Shown here: positions 1-11,368 of the stretch, one piece after another | Layout: each line of letters starts with the position of its first letter | Numbering within the stretch: the first letter of the stretch is position 1 | Origin: Cunninghamia lanceolata | Taxonomy: Eukaryota; Streptophyta; Pinopsida; Cupressales; Cupressaceae | Direction: 5' to 3' | DNA length: 64,000 bases | Assembly: GCA_027924645.1 (NCBI GenBank) | Contig: BSBN01001807.1 | Span: 14,464,001-14,528,000, forward strand | Position numbers and translations under genes: made by a program | The notes under the pieces: generated by a model | The model's input: only the letters and a program-made list of their open reading frames with translations | Told to the model about the DNA's origin: nothing | Database searches by the model: none

Positions 1-410
1 TATGTGTACATGTGGAATAATCATGTAGTTGGAGAATTCTACTGGTATATCTTTGAGTTACATGACTCATAAAAACAGACGAAGGGAAAGTGATCTCAGA
101 GTGTTTAGAGGTCATTTTGAGCTAAGTCCAGAGGTGTTCTAGCTCTGTTTGTAAGCCTATAAGGTGAAGACCTCTTCTAGAATCCATTTGGAGTACTTAT
201 GTGAATGTTTGCTCACCTTTCAGCCGAGCTTTTACTCGAAATCGGTTTCTCCAGGGTAAAACTGTCTCTTAATTATTGTAGTTTGTTCTCTTTGATTTCT
301 AGTTCCGTGTTCATTGATTGTTTTTATAAGTTCACTTTTGTTGTTCTCCTAAGCTAAGATAAAAAATCCATTGTTGATGAACTATTGGGGGAAATCCGCC
401 TTAGTTTACA
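1..410 (+). repeat. 5' LTR (partial) of Ty3/gypsy relic
   Basis: This segment is repeated in direct orientation at 2507-2915 with moderate divergence: both share TTGGAGAATTC near the start, the run TTTGTTCTCTTTGATTTCTAG and the end CTTAGTTTACA. The window begins inside the LTR; position 1 aligns with about 2507, so the true left end and left target duplication are not visible. A methionine-type primer site follows seven bases after the end, which fixes the plus orientation. Confidence 0.85.
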
Positions 411-417
411 GATCAAG

Positions 418-429
418 TGGTATCAGAGC
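418..429 (+). other. Primer binding site (initiator tRNA-Met type)
   Basis: TGGTATCAGAGC is the standard plant LTR-retrotransposon primer site complementary to the 3' end of initiator tRNA-Met. It lies seven bases after the LTR end at 410, a slightly long spacer. Confidence 0.85.
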
Positions 430-655
430 AATTTCATTTCTTTAGGAAAAGTTGTTGTGAATGTTTGGCAGGTTCATGCCACAACAAGGTTGAGTGGAAA
501 AGAGACTTTACCTTTGCAAAGATACATTGAATCCTATAAGAGGAGAAGTGAGTTGAGAAGCATGGCAAGAGAAGAATAGTTTGATGCTGAATCAAAATTC
601 CTCAAGATAGAGAATACCATAGCAAGCCTTTCTCAATCAATGGAGAGTCAAGACC

Positions 656-1400
656 ATGAAAGGTTTGATGGAGATCCTCTTGGAGAGATTTGAAAGTGAC
701 AAGCCCAATTCCAATGAAGAAGAGGAGACCCAAAAGGGTGAGTGGAAAGTTCCAAATAAACCTCTATTCAAAGCGGGGGCTAAGATTGAGTTTCTGCCAT
801 TTGAAGGTGATGTGGATGCACAGAGGCTTGACCATTGGTTGGCTCATTTGGAGGTATACTTTAGCATGCATTCTCTTAACTTAGAACAAAAGATTTCCTT
901 TGCTAAGAATGGCAAGACATCCTCTGACTTGGTTTGAGAGTTTTTTGTATTCTATGGCTTTAAGGAAACAAGCTCCTATAATTTCTTGGGAACAATTTAA
1001 GATGTTACTTAAGAAACGATTTTATTCTATTTGTTATAGAGAGGAAAAATGTATGGGGTGATTCTTAAAACAAAATGATGGTCAAAGTGTACAAGGCTAT
1101 ACTAGTGAATTCCATAGAAGAGCTGTTCAAATGGAAAAGAACGTACAAGATGAAATTCTAATAAAATACATGGGTCTTCATAGCCATCTTTGCAGACCTG
1201 TTTTGCTTTACAAACTGGTGGACATGGATGAAGCATGTGGACATGCTCATTACCTTGAGGTAGATAGTCCTCCATCCTCTCCTAAGGATAAGGGATCCAA
1301 AGCAAAGAACAAGAAGGTAAATTCCATTAGCACCAAGAAGCCATCTGCACTTCATTGTGACCATTGTCGTAAAGATGGTCATCAAGAGTCGTCTTGTTGA
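656..1400 (+). pseudogene. Degenerate gag of Ty3/gypsy relic
   Basis: The coding frame is broken into pieces. 656-937 contains a stretch about a region rich in Glu and Lys followed by residues like DAQRLDHWLAHLEVYF, which match the start of the conserved plant Ty3 retrotransposon gag domain. 1131-1400 ends with one zinc knuckle, CDHCRKDGHQESSC (CX2CX4HX4C), at about 1357-1398, the RNA-binding motif of Gag nucleocapsid. Stops and frameshifts lie between (for example after 937 and around 1060). It follows the LTR and primer site and precedes the protease remnant, the normal order. It is non-functional; an intact copy would package element RNA in cytoplasmic particles. Confidence 0.75.
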
Positions 1401-1855
1401 AAGTTGCATCCATAAAAGAACCCTCACAAACAAGGTAATAAGGGTAAAAAAGAACTGTAATATTTTTGTTGAGGAGGGTGAAGGACCTAAGGTAATTGAT
1501 TGCACTTTGGAAGTGGATTCTAAGCTTTCTTGCACTCCTAGGAAAGTTGGTTTGTTGGACAAAGAAGCATCATTTAACATCAACATTCATGTAAATGGTG
1601 TTAAGGTTGATTCATTATTTGATTCATGTTCTCAAACTAATCTAATTGCTCAAAATCTGATTGATAAAATTGGCCTTAATACTGTTCAAACCTCCAAGCC
1701 TTATAGGCTCGGTTGGGTCAAAGAAGGCACTGGTATGTTAATTAGTAAGCAATGCAAATTGAGGTTTTGACTATATTTGTTGATGAAATAGTGATAGATG
1801 TTGCTCCTATAGATGTGTGTGGTGTTGTTCTAGGCAATCCATACATGTATGACTG
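1400..1855 (+). pseudogene. Degenerate aspartic protease of Ty3/gypsy relic
   Basis: The frame opening at 1357 encodes VDSLFDSCSQTNLIAQNLID, the region around the retropepsin active site, where the usual D-S-G has become D-S-C. Downstream, residues of the type VVLGNPYMYD at about 1830-1850 match the C-terminal flap region (family form LLGRPW). The frame is broken near 1770 and again after 1850. The catalytic Gly is lost, so the enzyme is presumed dead. It follows gag directly; RT, RNase H and integrase, which should come next, are absent. Confidence 0.7.
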
Positions 1856-2506
1856 AAAGGCAGTGTTCTATAAGAGGGTAAACAAATACTGCCTCATTAA
1901 AGGTGGAATATCTTTTATGTTGTATGTGTATCGTGGTAAAGAGCAACCTGAGGAGGTCCTGAATCTTCATGGGAAGATGAGTGGCGACACAAGAGTTATT
2001 CCTTTAAAGAAAATCAATGTCGAACAAGTTTCTCCATGTTAAAGCAAAACATTTTTACATCACATGGACATTTGGAGATAGAGGTGAACCAAGTTTTGGC
2101 TTATGTTTGTATTGTGGTGCAAGGCAAGATGGCATACTTGTCGTCAATTGGGAGGGGCAGTTCATCTCTTCCATTGAGTCTCTAAACTCCGTATTGGGGA
2201 GGCATGATCCATAAAGGATCTGCTTTTTGTACTTCATGGCATGTTTTGGGAACAAGGACAATCTCTTGAATGCTGGAAAATGTATTAGATGGTATGGGAT
2301 ATCAAAATGCAGGTTTTGGTAGGTGAGAGAAGATCAAAAATATTTGTTTTGTGCTTGTAGTGGCAAAATTGGCAGTTGCAGCAGCTGGCGAAAATATAAT
2401 TGCCACATTTTGAATCATTAATCTACACAAAGCAGCAAATTCGTCACACTTAAATGTGTTTTCTCAGTCTCTTTGGCTATCAAATGCATTGTAATGTCAT
2501 TTATAC
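1856..2506 (+). other. Remnant of internal region, pol lost
   Basis: About 650 bases remain between the protease remnant and the 3' LTR. The first 150 bases translate into a short continuation of pol-like residues before stops intervene. No reverse transcriptase YxDD, RNase H or integrase HHCC/DDE motif is visible. A large internal deletion therefore removed most of pol. A clear polypurine tract is not visible. Confidence 0.55.
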
Positions 2507-2915
2507 TATGTGTAGACGTGCATTAATCATCTTAGATGCTTGGGTTGCATAATAGAGAGTTGCAGTTGGAGAATTCTTGTGGTATTGCTCTGAGTTAATC
2601 ACTATCATAAAAATAGAGGTAGGGAAAGTGATGAGAGTATTTAGAGGCTGTATTGAGCTAAGTCAAGAGGTGTTCTAGCTTGGTTTGTAATCCTATAAGG
2701 CTAAGACCTCTTGTAAGAGCCATTTGGAGTACTTAAGTGAGTGTTTGCTCACCTCTCAGATTGTCTCTTAACTATTGTCGTTTGTTCTCTTTGATTTCTA
2801 GTTCCTTATTCATTGACTTTTTATAAGTTTAGTTCTGTTGCTCTCCTGAACTAAGATAAAAATTTATCGGTGACGAACTATGGGGGTCCAGGGGTAATAT
2901 ATGCCTTAGTTTACA
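2507..2915 (+). repeat. 3' LTR of Ty3/gypsy relic
   Basis: Direct repeat of 1-410 with indels, for example loss of the segment present at about 220-265 in the first copy. It ends CTTAGTTTACA at 2915 as the first copy does at 410. The left limit may lie before 2507 because the partner is cut by the window edge. Divergence between copies is high, so this is an old insertion. Confidence 0.8.
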
Positions 2916-3548
2916 TATCAACCTCCACCAATCTTTGCAATCTTTCTACCCCTTTCAAATGTGGTATCAGACTTTATCTTGGTCTCCTCAGCCACCAACT
3001 CCCGAATGTTGAAGATGTCCACAATCATTTTGATCCCTACATCTGAAAGAAGATAGAGGGTATTCACAAAATCAGTCATAATCAGCCCCATGTAGATTAT
3101 GGGGAGGTCTCTATCAAGGTTGGCCCTAGCAACAAATTGCTGCTCAAAACTTCACTTGGCAAATCCTCCTTGTCCCTTGCTTCATAATCCATGGCCACTT
3201 CATCTTGCATCCCAAGCATTTTCTTTGGTACATGTTTGAGAATAAGAAGGGCATGAGGGCTTCTCATAGTGGGGTTCCCATCCTACATTACCACCCATTG
3301 ATCCCAAATTTACTTGTGCGAATTGTAGAAGAATTGTCTAGTGACTTCTATCTTTGAGTTGACAATTTTGATTTCAAGCTTAACCATGGCCAAGTCAACA
3401 TCAAGTGATTGCACCAAGCCATGAAATTTCATCTCCTAGACCATCTTCAGTGCTACAAAATGATTTAGCCTACATTCCTTGCTTGCCAACCATTAATGGA
3501 CAAATTTGTCTACCACCATCTCTGCCAAAGTCTCCATGTAAGTTCTTT
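2916..3548 (-). pseudogene. Unrecognised minus-strand coding relic, 3' part
   Basis: Read on the minus strand, long stretches are open and protein-like, for example IIYMGLIMTDFVNTLYLLSD around 3060-3110 and GNPTMRSPHALLILKHVPKK around 3220-3290, interrupted by stops. The relic is cut at 3548 by the chromodomain element and resumes at 11369. I do not recognise the family with certainty. The style (helical, Lys/Glu rich) resembles the non-pol ORFs carried by the elements at 42141-49496 and from 61959, but I cannot show homology by eye. Confidence 0.45.
3544..3548. repeat. Target site duplication TCTTT (left)
   Basis: TCTTT lies directly before the TGTCATG start of the LTR at 3549 and again at 11364-11368 directly after the ATTACA end of the 3' LTR. 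This five-base duplication fixes the boundaries of the element. Confidence 0.85.
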
Positions 3549-4885
3549 TGTCATGTCCCCTTCTCAAGATTGAAGACATTGGTTGAAGACCCCTAGTCTA
3601 TCTCTATTTCCTGTAGGCTAAGGGACATGGTAAGGGAAATAAATTGTAATTCCGGCCCAATCATTGTTTAAAAGGGTGATTTAAGTATTGTCATTAAAGG
3701 CCGTCTAAATGAGACATTATGAGGCCTATGTATTTATTTTAATTTTCACTTGGAGGGAAAAAGTAACATATTAAGGGGCCCAAGTGAGGCACCTATATAT
3801 GAAAAGACAAGCACTCAAATTAATCATCCATCATCTCATTGTTGCAACTCAATTTTCAAATTTGACTCTCAAGGACAAAACCCCTTGATTTGGCATAATT
3901 CCGGAGGACGAAACCCCTCTTGGAATCAACTTGATTGAGGAGGAAAACCTTCAATTCTATTGGAGTGAATTACATCAGCTAGATGCGATTTTTATTTGTA
4001 AACAAATGGCGAAATTGGGCAAAATTGTGAAGTCATATGCTGCTGCACCAATCTGAAACATCGACATCCTTTCAGCAACCAGCCTTGTGAAGCGAATTAC
4101 TGATATTTTTGGCTGCACCACCTCATCTGGGAACACTCATTTCCTTCGTTGTCACATGGTCAGCGTAACTATTGAACATTTCCATAATTTCTATTGAATA
4201 TTCATTGCTTCCTTTCTGCATTTTTATGGCTGCAATTTATACATACATTTCACTAATTATTAGTGAATATTGCAATCTGAAAATAATAATTAGATTTGAA
4301 TTGTATTTCTGTGTAAGGGAATGCTCTGCCTGATTTGGCGTGGCCATATGATCAACTTATTTGTTGCACATTTTCATAATTATTATTGAACTATCAGCAC
4401 CCTTCCTTCTGCATTTTATTGACATTGTTGACTGTTAAGGTATATTGCAATCTGAAAATAATATATTAAAAATGAGTTATTATTGCATCTATCGTTCAAG
4501 GCTTAAGAATATCATTTACGCTGTCATCTGATCACTATCATTTATTCTGAAAGTTATTTACATACTTCAGTAATCGCCACTAGGGTTAGGATCTAAGTGA
4601 CAATTAAATTCAGATCTTTATCACTTGTGATTAGCTGTCAAAATTCTGAAAAATTCCCATTGTGTTGATAGCTGATCCCAGTCGCATATTCTTTTCAATT
4701 AAGCAAATAAATTCCGAAAAATTAAATATAGTTAAGATTCAATTCCATTTCTTCAACCTAGGATCAATTTCTTATTTCAGCAATTACTTTCAGTATTTAT
4801 TTTTAGCATTTGTTTTCAGTCGTTTTCATAATTAAAAAAATAACAAAAAATCACATATTTTTCAAAAATAACTAAAGAGGAAGAA
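3549..4885 (+). repeat. 5' LTR of chromodomain element
   Basis: Direct repeat of 10004-11363. It starts TGTCATGTCCCC. A TATA-like CCTATATATG lies near 3790, also present in the other LTR. The last bases (consensus from the 3' LTR GGGACATTACA) and the primer binding site are not recognisable here; similarity fades at about 4880, so the end is approximate and was probably lost in a small deletion. Confidence 0.85.
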
Positions 4886-4916
4886 GTGTCCAGCACTTGA
4901 ATCAGACAAAGAAGTC

Positions 4917-5520
4917 ATGGGGGGCAGAGACAAGAGAATACCTATAGATGACATGAATTCCTCGCACGAAGCCTTTAGTTGAAATCAAAGGGAAATTCAA
5001 AGACAATTGGCAAAAATAACACAAGCCTTGCGGGATATGAATCACAATAGGGCAAATCAAGGGGAAGGAAGCTCTTTAGGTCACAACCAAACTTCAATCA
5101 ACCCACCTTCTAAGATCTTCCATGCCAAATTCTAGCAAAAGGAAGAAGATATAGATTCTATTCAAGAGGTGTTGATGAAAATACAACAGGACTAGGAAAG
5201 GTACAAATTTGAGGCCCCCAAAATCCTTTACAAGTATCAAGGGACGTTTGATAGTATCAAATCTGAAATTTTCTTTGATGATTACTTGGAGTTACTTGAA
5301 GTGAGGTATCCAAATAAAAGAGGCCTAAATAACTACGTAAGGAGGTCGAGAAAGGAAGAGGAAAAGTCCAAAAGTTGCTAAGGAGGAAATCAAGAAGCAA
5401 AAAGAACAGCCAAAACCAAAGCCACAAGGCATTGCTACGGAACAGACCACTGAGCAGGGACAAAAGAGTTATGCCATGCAAGTTGATGATAAGGATCCTT
5501 TGTTAGAAGAAGACGTTTAA
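4917..5520 (+). pseudogene. Degenerate gag of chromodomain element
   Basis: A Met at 4917 opens a frame with MGGRDKRIPIDDMNS, then helical residues such as NQREIQRQLAKITQALRDMN, with in-frame stops near 4980 and 5135. Around 5260-5330 the residues FFDDYLELLEVRYPNKRG fit the end of the gag helical domain, and after a frameshift near 5375 a Lys/Gln/Pro-rich stretch with KKQKEQPKPKPQG follows to a stop at 5518-5520. The residue pattern fits a Ty3 gag of reduced length. No zinc knuckle is visible. An intact copy would form the particle shell. Confidence 0.6.
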
Positions 5521-7490
5521 TTGACTTCTAACAAGTGTGTGCCAATAAAATATTGATGGAGTCAAGGAGGAACAAGCATTACTTGTTGAATGTGAAGAGC
5601 ACAAGATGGAGACAAATGTTCCACTCCATGAACTACCCTACGATCTTCCAAAGAGTGATCATTGTTGTATATGATTGATTTTCAAAGTAGCTATGTTGAT
5701 GAGCAAGCAATTGAGGAGAATATTTTAGTTGATTCTAACTTGGGAATCTTGAATCACAAGGATGGTTGTGGTGATGATACCTCGACAACCTCTGAATCGA
5801 CAAAAGAAACTGAGCACTTTGATTAGAGCCCAAGGTATGATGATCATATTCTAGATTCACTGCTCCATACTATGTCATTACAAGGTTTTTATCATCATGG
5901 AAAGCACTCTAAAAATGGTGAAAGGGTGAAGGATACAACTTGCAGTAAAGGGCATATAAATTCTTTAACTTCAATTCAAAATCGTTTATGCATATGGGAT
6001 CCGGGAGATATTTTGTGGCACAAGGACATAGGTTTTGATAAGATCAATATCATTTTTTCTAATGAGCTCTTTATTTCATGCATTTAGGTAAAAAAGAAAT
6101 TCTATGAAGAATCATAAAGAATATGTTGTAAGTTCTAACGGAGTTGTGGAAGTTCCATGCTTGCAGCTCATGGGTTACCCCTTGGAGCTTAATTCTACAC
6201 TTTAAGGCAAAATTATGATGCCTAATAGGGACTATGGTCTAATGAAGGTAGTCACAGTTGTCGGGGCAGCAAGATGCTTGATGTTGAAAGGTGGTAAGCA
6301 AGATAGATGTTATTTTGATAGTCGAGATTTTCTGACCAAGTATAGTATGGTGCTCAAAGTTTTACCTCCAAGATTGCCACCGAATAGAGGAATTCATCAA
6401 GAGATTGGGAAGAAACATTGTGGAGATGTCTTTCCTATTAAAAAAATAGAAATTGGCACCACGGAAAGGATTCAAAAGGGTGTTCATAGTAAAATCAAAG
6501 TAGTGCAGCATAAGCTTGGTGGAATAATTTCAAAATTAGATATTCTTGTAAAAGATTACAAACAAGACATAATGGGGGAAAGTGGTGATAGCATATTACA
6601 ATTATGCTATAAAGGAAACATATCAGGGACTGTTGTCATCATAATTTTTAGCTTTGGGAGTGTTGTCATCATCATTTCTAGCCACTACATTTCACCATTT
6701 GCAATCATATAAGTGTTTTCAGTTATAGGGACGCTGAATTTTAAGGGTTTCTCAGGGGTGATCTTCAATTTGTTACTGTTGTTGAAGGATTTCAGTCATT
6801 GTATGGTTATTTCCAGCCTCCATATTGTTGATGTTGAATTTTACAGAGGATTTGCAGTATTCCTGCCGCATTACTATTTTCATATTGCTGATTTTCAAGG
6901 TTTCAGGCTTTGGACTGTTGTTATCAGTCGACAACCACAAGGTTGTAGATTTTAAGAGGTTTTTTTTTGCGTTATGCTGTTTGTGAGGGATTTCAGCCAT
7001 TAAATCTGCTGAAAACAATTATTCCAGCCCTCATACTGCCGATTTGGATGAGGTTTCAAATTATTTATGACTGCTGCAACTTCATTGCAATCTGTGTACA
7101 ATTTAATTTGTGTCATTTAATGAGGGTTTCACGTACAGTTGTAAGGTTTGTCGGAATCCAAGAAAATTATTATGATGCTCAATTGGAATTCTTCAGTTCA
7201 TAGTAATAACAGAGTGGTGCAGCGAAAACATGGTGGCAAGTTCATAAGGCATCCCTTGGCCTTGCAAGAGATCTAGGCTATCCTCAAGCATCAAGGAGAA
7301 TCCATCATTTGTCATCAAATCAAAGAGGAACATATTGAGAGTTGGTTGCATTCCTTGCCTAATCCTAGTCAAAAGTGGGAAGGTACAATCATGGAGCTCA
7401 TGATCATGGGCCTCCCCAAGGCTTGCATTCTTGTTGTTGTGAATTAGCTAACTAATCATGCACAATTCTTTGTCATTTCTCTTCAAGTAG
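5521..7490 (+). other. Unrecognised internal segment of chromodomain element
   Basis: This stretch should hold protease, RT and RNase H but I recognise none of them. It contains open pieces at 5872-6087 and 6215-6712, the second with Lys-rich residues such as RIQKGVHSKIKVVQHKLGG, then a repetitive region at about 6620-7080 with recurring TGTTGTCATCAT and GGATTTCAG words. It could be foreign sequence picked up by a non-autonomous copy or heavily decayed pol. I assign no function. Confidence 0.4.
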
Positions 7491-7499
7491 CCAAATAGT

Positions 7500-7793
7500 T
7501 TTTCAAGTGATTAAGTTACATGGACTGCCAAACAATAGTGTGTGATAGGGATAGTAGATTCCTTAGTGTTTGGTTGCATGAACTATGTCAATTGATAGCA
7601 ACTAAATTCACTCCGAGCATAATTCACCACCCGGACACCAATGGACAAACAGAAAAAGTGATCATATGGGTCAAAGGGTACTTGAGGAACTACATTTCAA
7701 ATCAGCTAACATGGGCCAAATGGTTGTGTTTGGGAGATTATTGCTACATACTTCCAACCATATGTCTACAGATATGTATCCATTTATAGCACT
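7500..7793 (+). pseudogene. Integrase core fragment of chromodomain element (left part)
   Basis: The frame from 7520 encodes IVCDRDSRFLSVWLHELCQL followed by HHPDTNGQTEKV, the D and E blocks of the retroviral-type integrase catalytic core as found in Ty3 elements (family form SDRDxxF...YHPQTDGQTER). A frameshift near 7690 moves the continuation (residues like MSTDMYPFIALVGN) into another frame. The coding sequence is then cut at 7793 by the solo LTR and resumes at 9688. The N-terminal HHCC zinc finger is not visible. Confidence 0.8.
7789..7793. repeat. Target site duplication GCACT (left)
   Basis: GCACT precedes TGTTGGAAATG at 7794 and is found again at 9683-9687 after the TTATCA end. The integrase reading sequence resumes immediately afterwards. 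Confidence 0.85.
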
Positions 7794-9682
7794 TGTTGGA
7801 AATGTTGTCATTGATGTCAAGTACATAGAGAAGATGGTTGTCATTGATGTCCAAGATGCAATGTATGAACGAGACTAAACAGCAAGATTGTTGTCATTGA
7901 TGTCAAAGAGTTTGTTGTGGAGATTGTTTGATTAGTTGTTCAAGAGTGTATCGACGAGACTATTGGGAAGATCGTTGTTGTAGATGTCAAAGAGATTGAT
8001 AGAGAAGATAATGTTTAAATTAAAGATTTAAACATTGGCTGACTAAAAGACTATATGGGCGATCAATGTTAAAGAAAAAATCAAGTATCATCCATGTTTG
8101 AAGTCATGAACTAAATGTATATTCAACTATATGAGGCCGACTCATTCTAATTGGCATTCTTGGAGATTGTTATGTGGCCGACTTCATTGAAGTTTAAGTT
8201 TGAATAAACAAGTTTATTTAATGGGGCCGACCCCATGTATGAAGTGCCTACATAATAAGACAAAGTCTTGTGGTGAAGTTCAACGAATACATTCATATCT
8301 TATGGCAGCGATTTATTGACATAAGGCAAATTAAATAAAGGCATTGTTCCCACATAAGACAAAAATGTCTAGTTTTGAAGGAAGTGATTATAATAAAAGA
8401 AGAGGTGCGATTTGTATGGATTGGAGTTCAAGATTTGTAAAATAATATTAAAAGAGGCCGACCTCTATATGTGCACCAGAATTCAAGTTCAAAATTAAAA
8501 CAAGAGCCTTGGTAAGGCCGACCTCCTCACATTAGCACTCAAAAGAAAAAGAGTCGACCACTACTTAATGTTTAAAGCAGCCAACTCTCCATATAAGCGC
8601 TAGAAGACAAAACGAAAAGGAATTATTTTAAGAAAAAAGTGGGCGATCAAGAAGATATAAGTGGTGCGATTAAAATATTAGATTTGCTGCGATTTGTTTA
8701 TGATGAGAAGCATTACTTAATGAGGAGTTGTGATGAGAGTATATGTGCTTTATAAAAGGCTGAGATCAAGTGAAAAGTTGTATCCATTGCCAAAAGATAC
8801 ATCACTTCACAAAGGACATCTCTATGGAAGAGCTATAAAAGGATAGTAGAAAAGTGTTTTGAAAGTAAGGAATGTAATGAATTATTTTCTGAGTTGAAGA
8901 GCAGATCTAGAAGAGATAAAGGGGCAGAAATGAAGAGTATTTCAGATCTATTTTAAGAGGAGATGCTGCCCATGTATGAAAGATAAATGCAAATATATAT
9001 TTAATGAATATATGTAAAGATTAAGAGCAGATTGTCAAGGAAGTTAGACCAGATCTTGAGGCAGAAATTTATGTGAAATTAATGCCATAATTATGATCAG
9101 TTTTGTGTAAGGAAGTTGTGTATGATTTGGATCAGATTTGTGAGGGAAGAAAGTATGTGATCAGATTTATGAGGGAAGAAAGTATATTTGTGTGAACCTG
9201 AATTGAAAAGGAAAGACTTACATCATACAGAATCAGAAGTAGTCATCAGATTGTGAGTAAAGGAGAACGTTATCATCCATTGAAGAATTAATAGGTTGGT
9301 GCCTAGAGATTGGTGTCTCTTACTGAGTTGGTGCTCAGTTGTCAAGGTTGATGCCTACAGACTCTACACGCGAGGATTGGTGTTTCCAGTGGGTTGGTGC
9401 TCACATAAGAAGAATTGTAAGAGAAGTGGGTTGGTGCTCACATAAGAAGAAATGTAAGAGAAGTAGGTTGGTGCCTACAGAAGAAGAATCAATATATATA
9501 AGCAATATTTTGCCATGGTTTTCTCTCGCAAGGGTTTCCACGTAAATCGTGTGTTTTTCTCTATGTTCATAATTGCTAGATCTTACATGTGTGATTTATT
9601 GTGATTGGTTTAAGTTTGGAAAAGTAAAAGTTTGTTTGATACTGATTCACCCCCCCCTCTCAGTATCACCGTGTGTTTATCA
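7794..9682 (+). mobile_element. Solo LTR (probably Ty1/copia) inside integrase
   Basis: The segment begins TGTTGGAAATG and ends GTGTGTTTATCA, flanked by GCACT on both sides, and interrupts the integrase coding sequence. It has no gag or pol. A TATA box TATAAAA at about 8751 and the pre-terminal C-run CACCCCCCCCTCTCAG at about 9647 are typical of long copia-type LTRs. Internal features include repeated GGCCGACC words (8150-8530) and a short GTTGGTGCTCACATAAGAAG tandem repeat near 9390-9450. Absence of internal sequence implies LTR-LTR recombination after insertion. Confidence 0.8.
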
Positions 9683-9687
9683 GCACT

Positions 9688-10003
9688 ATATGGCTATGGT
9701 ACTCTAATCTTTGTCGATTTGGGGTTTGCAAATAGTAGGGTACTAGATGCTAGTGACTTGGTTGAGCATAGCCAAGACACGTTGAGGGCACTCAAGGATC
9801 ATCTTCAACAGGCTCAGGACAAGCAAGAGCTCTATGCCTTCATCCACATCGAAGAGAAGAAGTTGAGGAACAAGAGTATCACGAAGTACCTAGTGAGTTG
9901 GAGGGACCTCCCTATGAAAGATGCCACATGGGAGGGCATGGTGGTACTTGAGCATCCGGGTTTGCAATTGCTTAAGGGCAAGCAATTTTGGGGAGGGCAG
10001 ACT
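9688..10003 (+). pseudogene. Integrase C-terminus with chromodomain (right part)
   Basis: The open frame gives residues like VDLGFANSRVLDASDLVEHS, a linker typical of the integrase C-terminal region, then KYLVSWRDLPMKDATWEG, a clear chromodomain (YLVxWxxxP...TWE) as carried by chromoviruses, where it guides integration toward specific chromatin. The frame then runs through EHPGLQLLKGKQ to the purine tract. It is the continuation of 7500-7793 after removal of the solo LTR; I did not find the whole C-terminal SH3-like part. Confidence 0.8.
9986..10003 (+). other. Polypurine tract of chromodomain element
   Basis: TTTTGGGGAGGGCAGAC lies directly before the 3' LTR start at 10004. The same arrangement (CAAGCAATYTTGGGCGGGG then TGGAC then the LTR) occurs before the LTR at 60182 and, reversed, after 31573, showing a shared family. 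Confidence 0.75.
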
Positions 10004-11363
10004 ATCACGTCCCCTTCTCAAGATTGAAGACATTGGTTGAAGACCCGTAGCCTATCTCTGTTTCCCGTAGGCTAAGGGGCATAGTAAGGGAAATAAATTA
10101 TAATTTGGGCCCAATCGTCGTTTAAAAGTGTGATTTAAGTATTGTTATTAAAGGCCGTCTAAATGAGACATTATGAAGCCTATGTATTTATTTTAATTTT
10201 CACTTGGAGGGAAAAAGTAAAATATTAAGGGGCCCAAGCAAGGCCCCTATATATGATAAGGCAAGCGCCCAAATTGATCATCCATCATCTTATTGTTGTA
10301 ACTCGATTTTCAGATTTGACTCTCAAGGACGAAACCCCTTGATTTGGCATAATTCTGGAGGACGAAACTCCTCTTGGAATCAACTTGATTTGAAGAGAAA
10401 AACCCTCAATTCTATTGGAGTGAATTACATCAGCTGTATGCAATTTTTATTTGTAAACAAATGGTGAAATTGGGTGCACTTGTGAAGTCATGTGCTGTTG
10501 CGCCAATCTGAAACATTGACATCCTTTCAGCGACCATCCTTGTGAGGTGAATTACTTATATTTTGGGCTGCGCCACCTCGGCTGGGAACACTCCTTTCCT
10601 TTGCTGCCATACAGTCAGCGTAAATATTGAACATTTCCACAATTTCTATTGAATATTCATTGCTTCCTTTCTGCATTTTTATGGTTGCAATTTATACATA
10701 CATTTCACTGGTTATTAGTGAATATTGCAATCTGAAGTTAATAAATTCGATCTGAATTGTATTGTTGTGTAAGGGAATATTCTGCCTGATTTGGAGCGGC
10801 CATACGGTCAGCTTATTTGTTGCATATTTTCATAATTATTATTGAATTATCAATGCCCTTCCTTCTGCATTTTATATGACTGCATTTTATTGACATTGCT
10901 GGCTGTTAAGGGATATTGCAATCTGAAAATAATATATTAGAACTGAGTTATTATTGCATCTATTGTTCAAGGCTTAAGAATATCATTTTTGCTGTCATCT
11001 AATCGCTATCATTTATTCTGAACGTTATTTACATACTTCAGTATATCACCACTAGCGTTAGGATCTAAGTGACAATTAAATTTAGATCTTTATCACTTGC
11101 AATTAGCTGTCAAAATTCTGAAAATTTCCCATTGTGCTAGTCATTGATCCCAGTCGCATATTCTTATTTTCGATCAAGCAAATAAATTCCAAAAATTAAA
11201 TATAGTTAAACATTCAATTCCATTTCTTCAACCTAGGATTAATTTCTTATTTCAGCAATTACTTTTAGTATTTATTTTCAATGCTTGTTTTCCGTCATTT
11301 TCGTAATAAAAAAAATACCAAAAAATCATATATTTTCCAAAAATCCTAAAAAGGGACATTACA
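10004..11363 (+). repeat. 3' LTR of chromodomain element
   Basis: Direct repeat of 3549-4885. It starts TATCACGTCCCC (TG mutated to TA) and ends AAGGGACATTACA, followed by the duplication TCTTT at 11364-11368. Confidence 0.9.
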
Positions 11364-11368
11364 TCTTT

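Larger units (their letters stand above)
3549..11363 (+). mobile_element. Ty3/gypsy chromodomain element (chromovirus), RT-deleted
   Basis: Two direct LTRs of about 1.35 kb, a polypurine-like tract before the second, a degenerate gag, integrase and a C-terminal chromodomain define a Ty3 chromodomain retrotransposon on the plus strand. The ends are TG...CA (second LTR mutated to TA at its start) with TCTTT duplications. The reverse transcriptase and RNase H region is missing and the integrase is split by a later solo LTR at 7794-9682. It is dead. The reading order gag, unrecognised segment, integrase, chromodomain fits a copy that lost the middle of pol. Confidence 0.85.

Noticed and set aside
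418..429. TGGTATCAGAGC sites as tRNA genes
   Set aside because: They are only primer complements of 12-15 bases next to LTRs; no cloverleaf can be formed.
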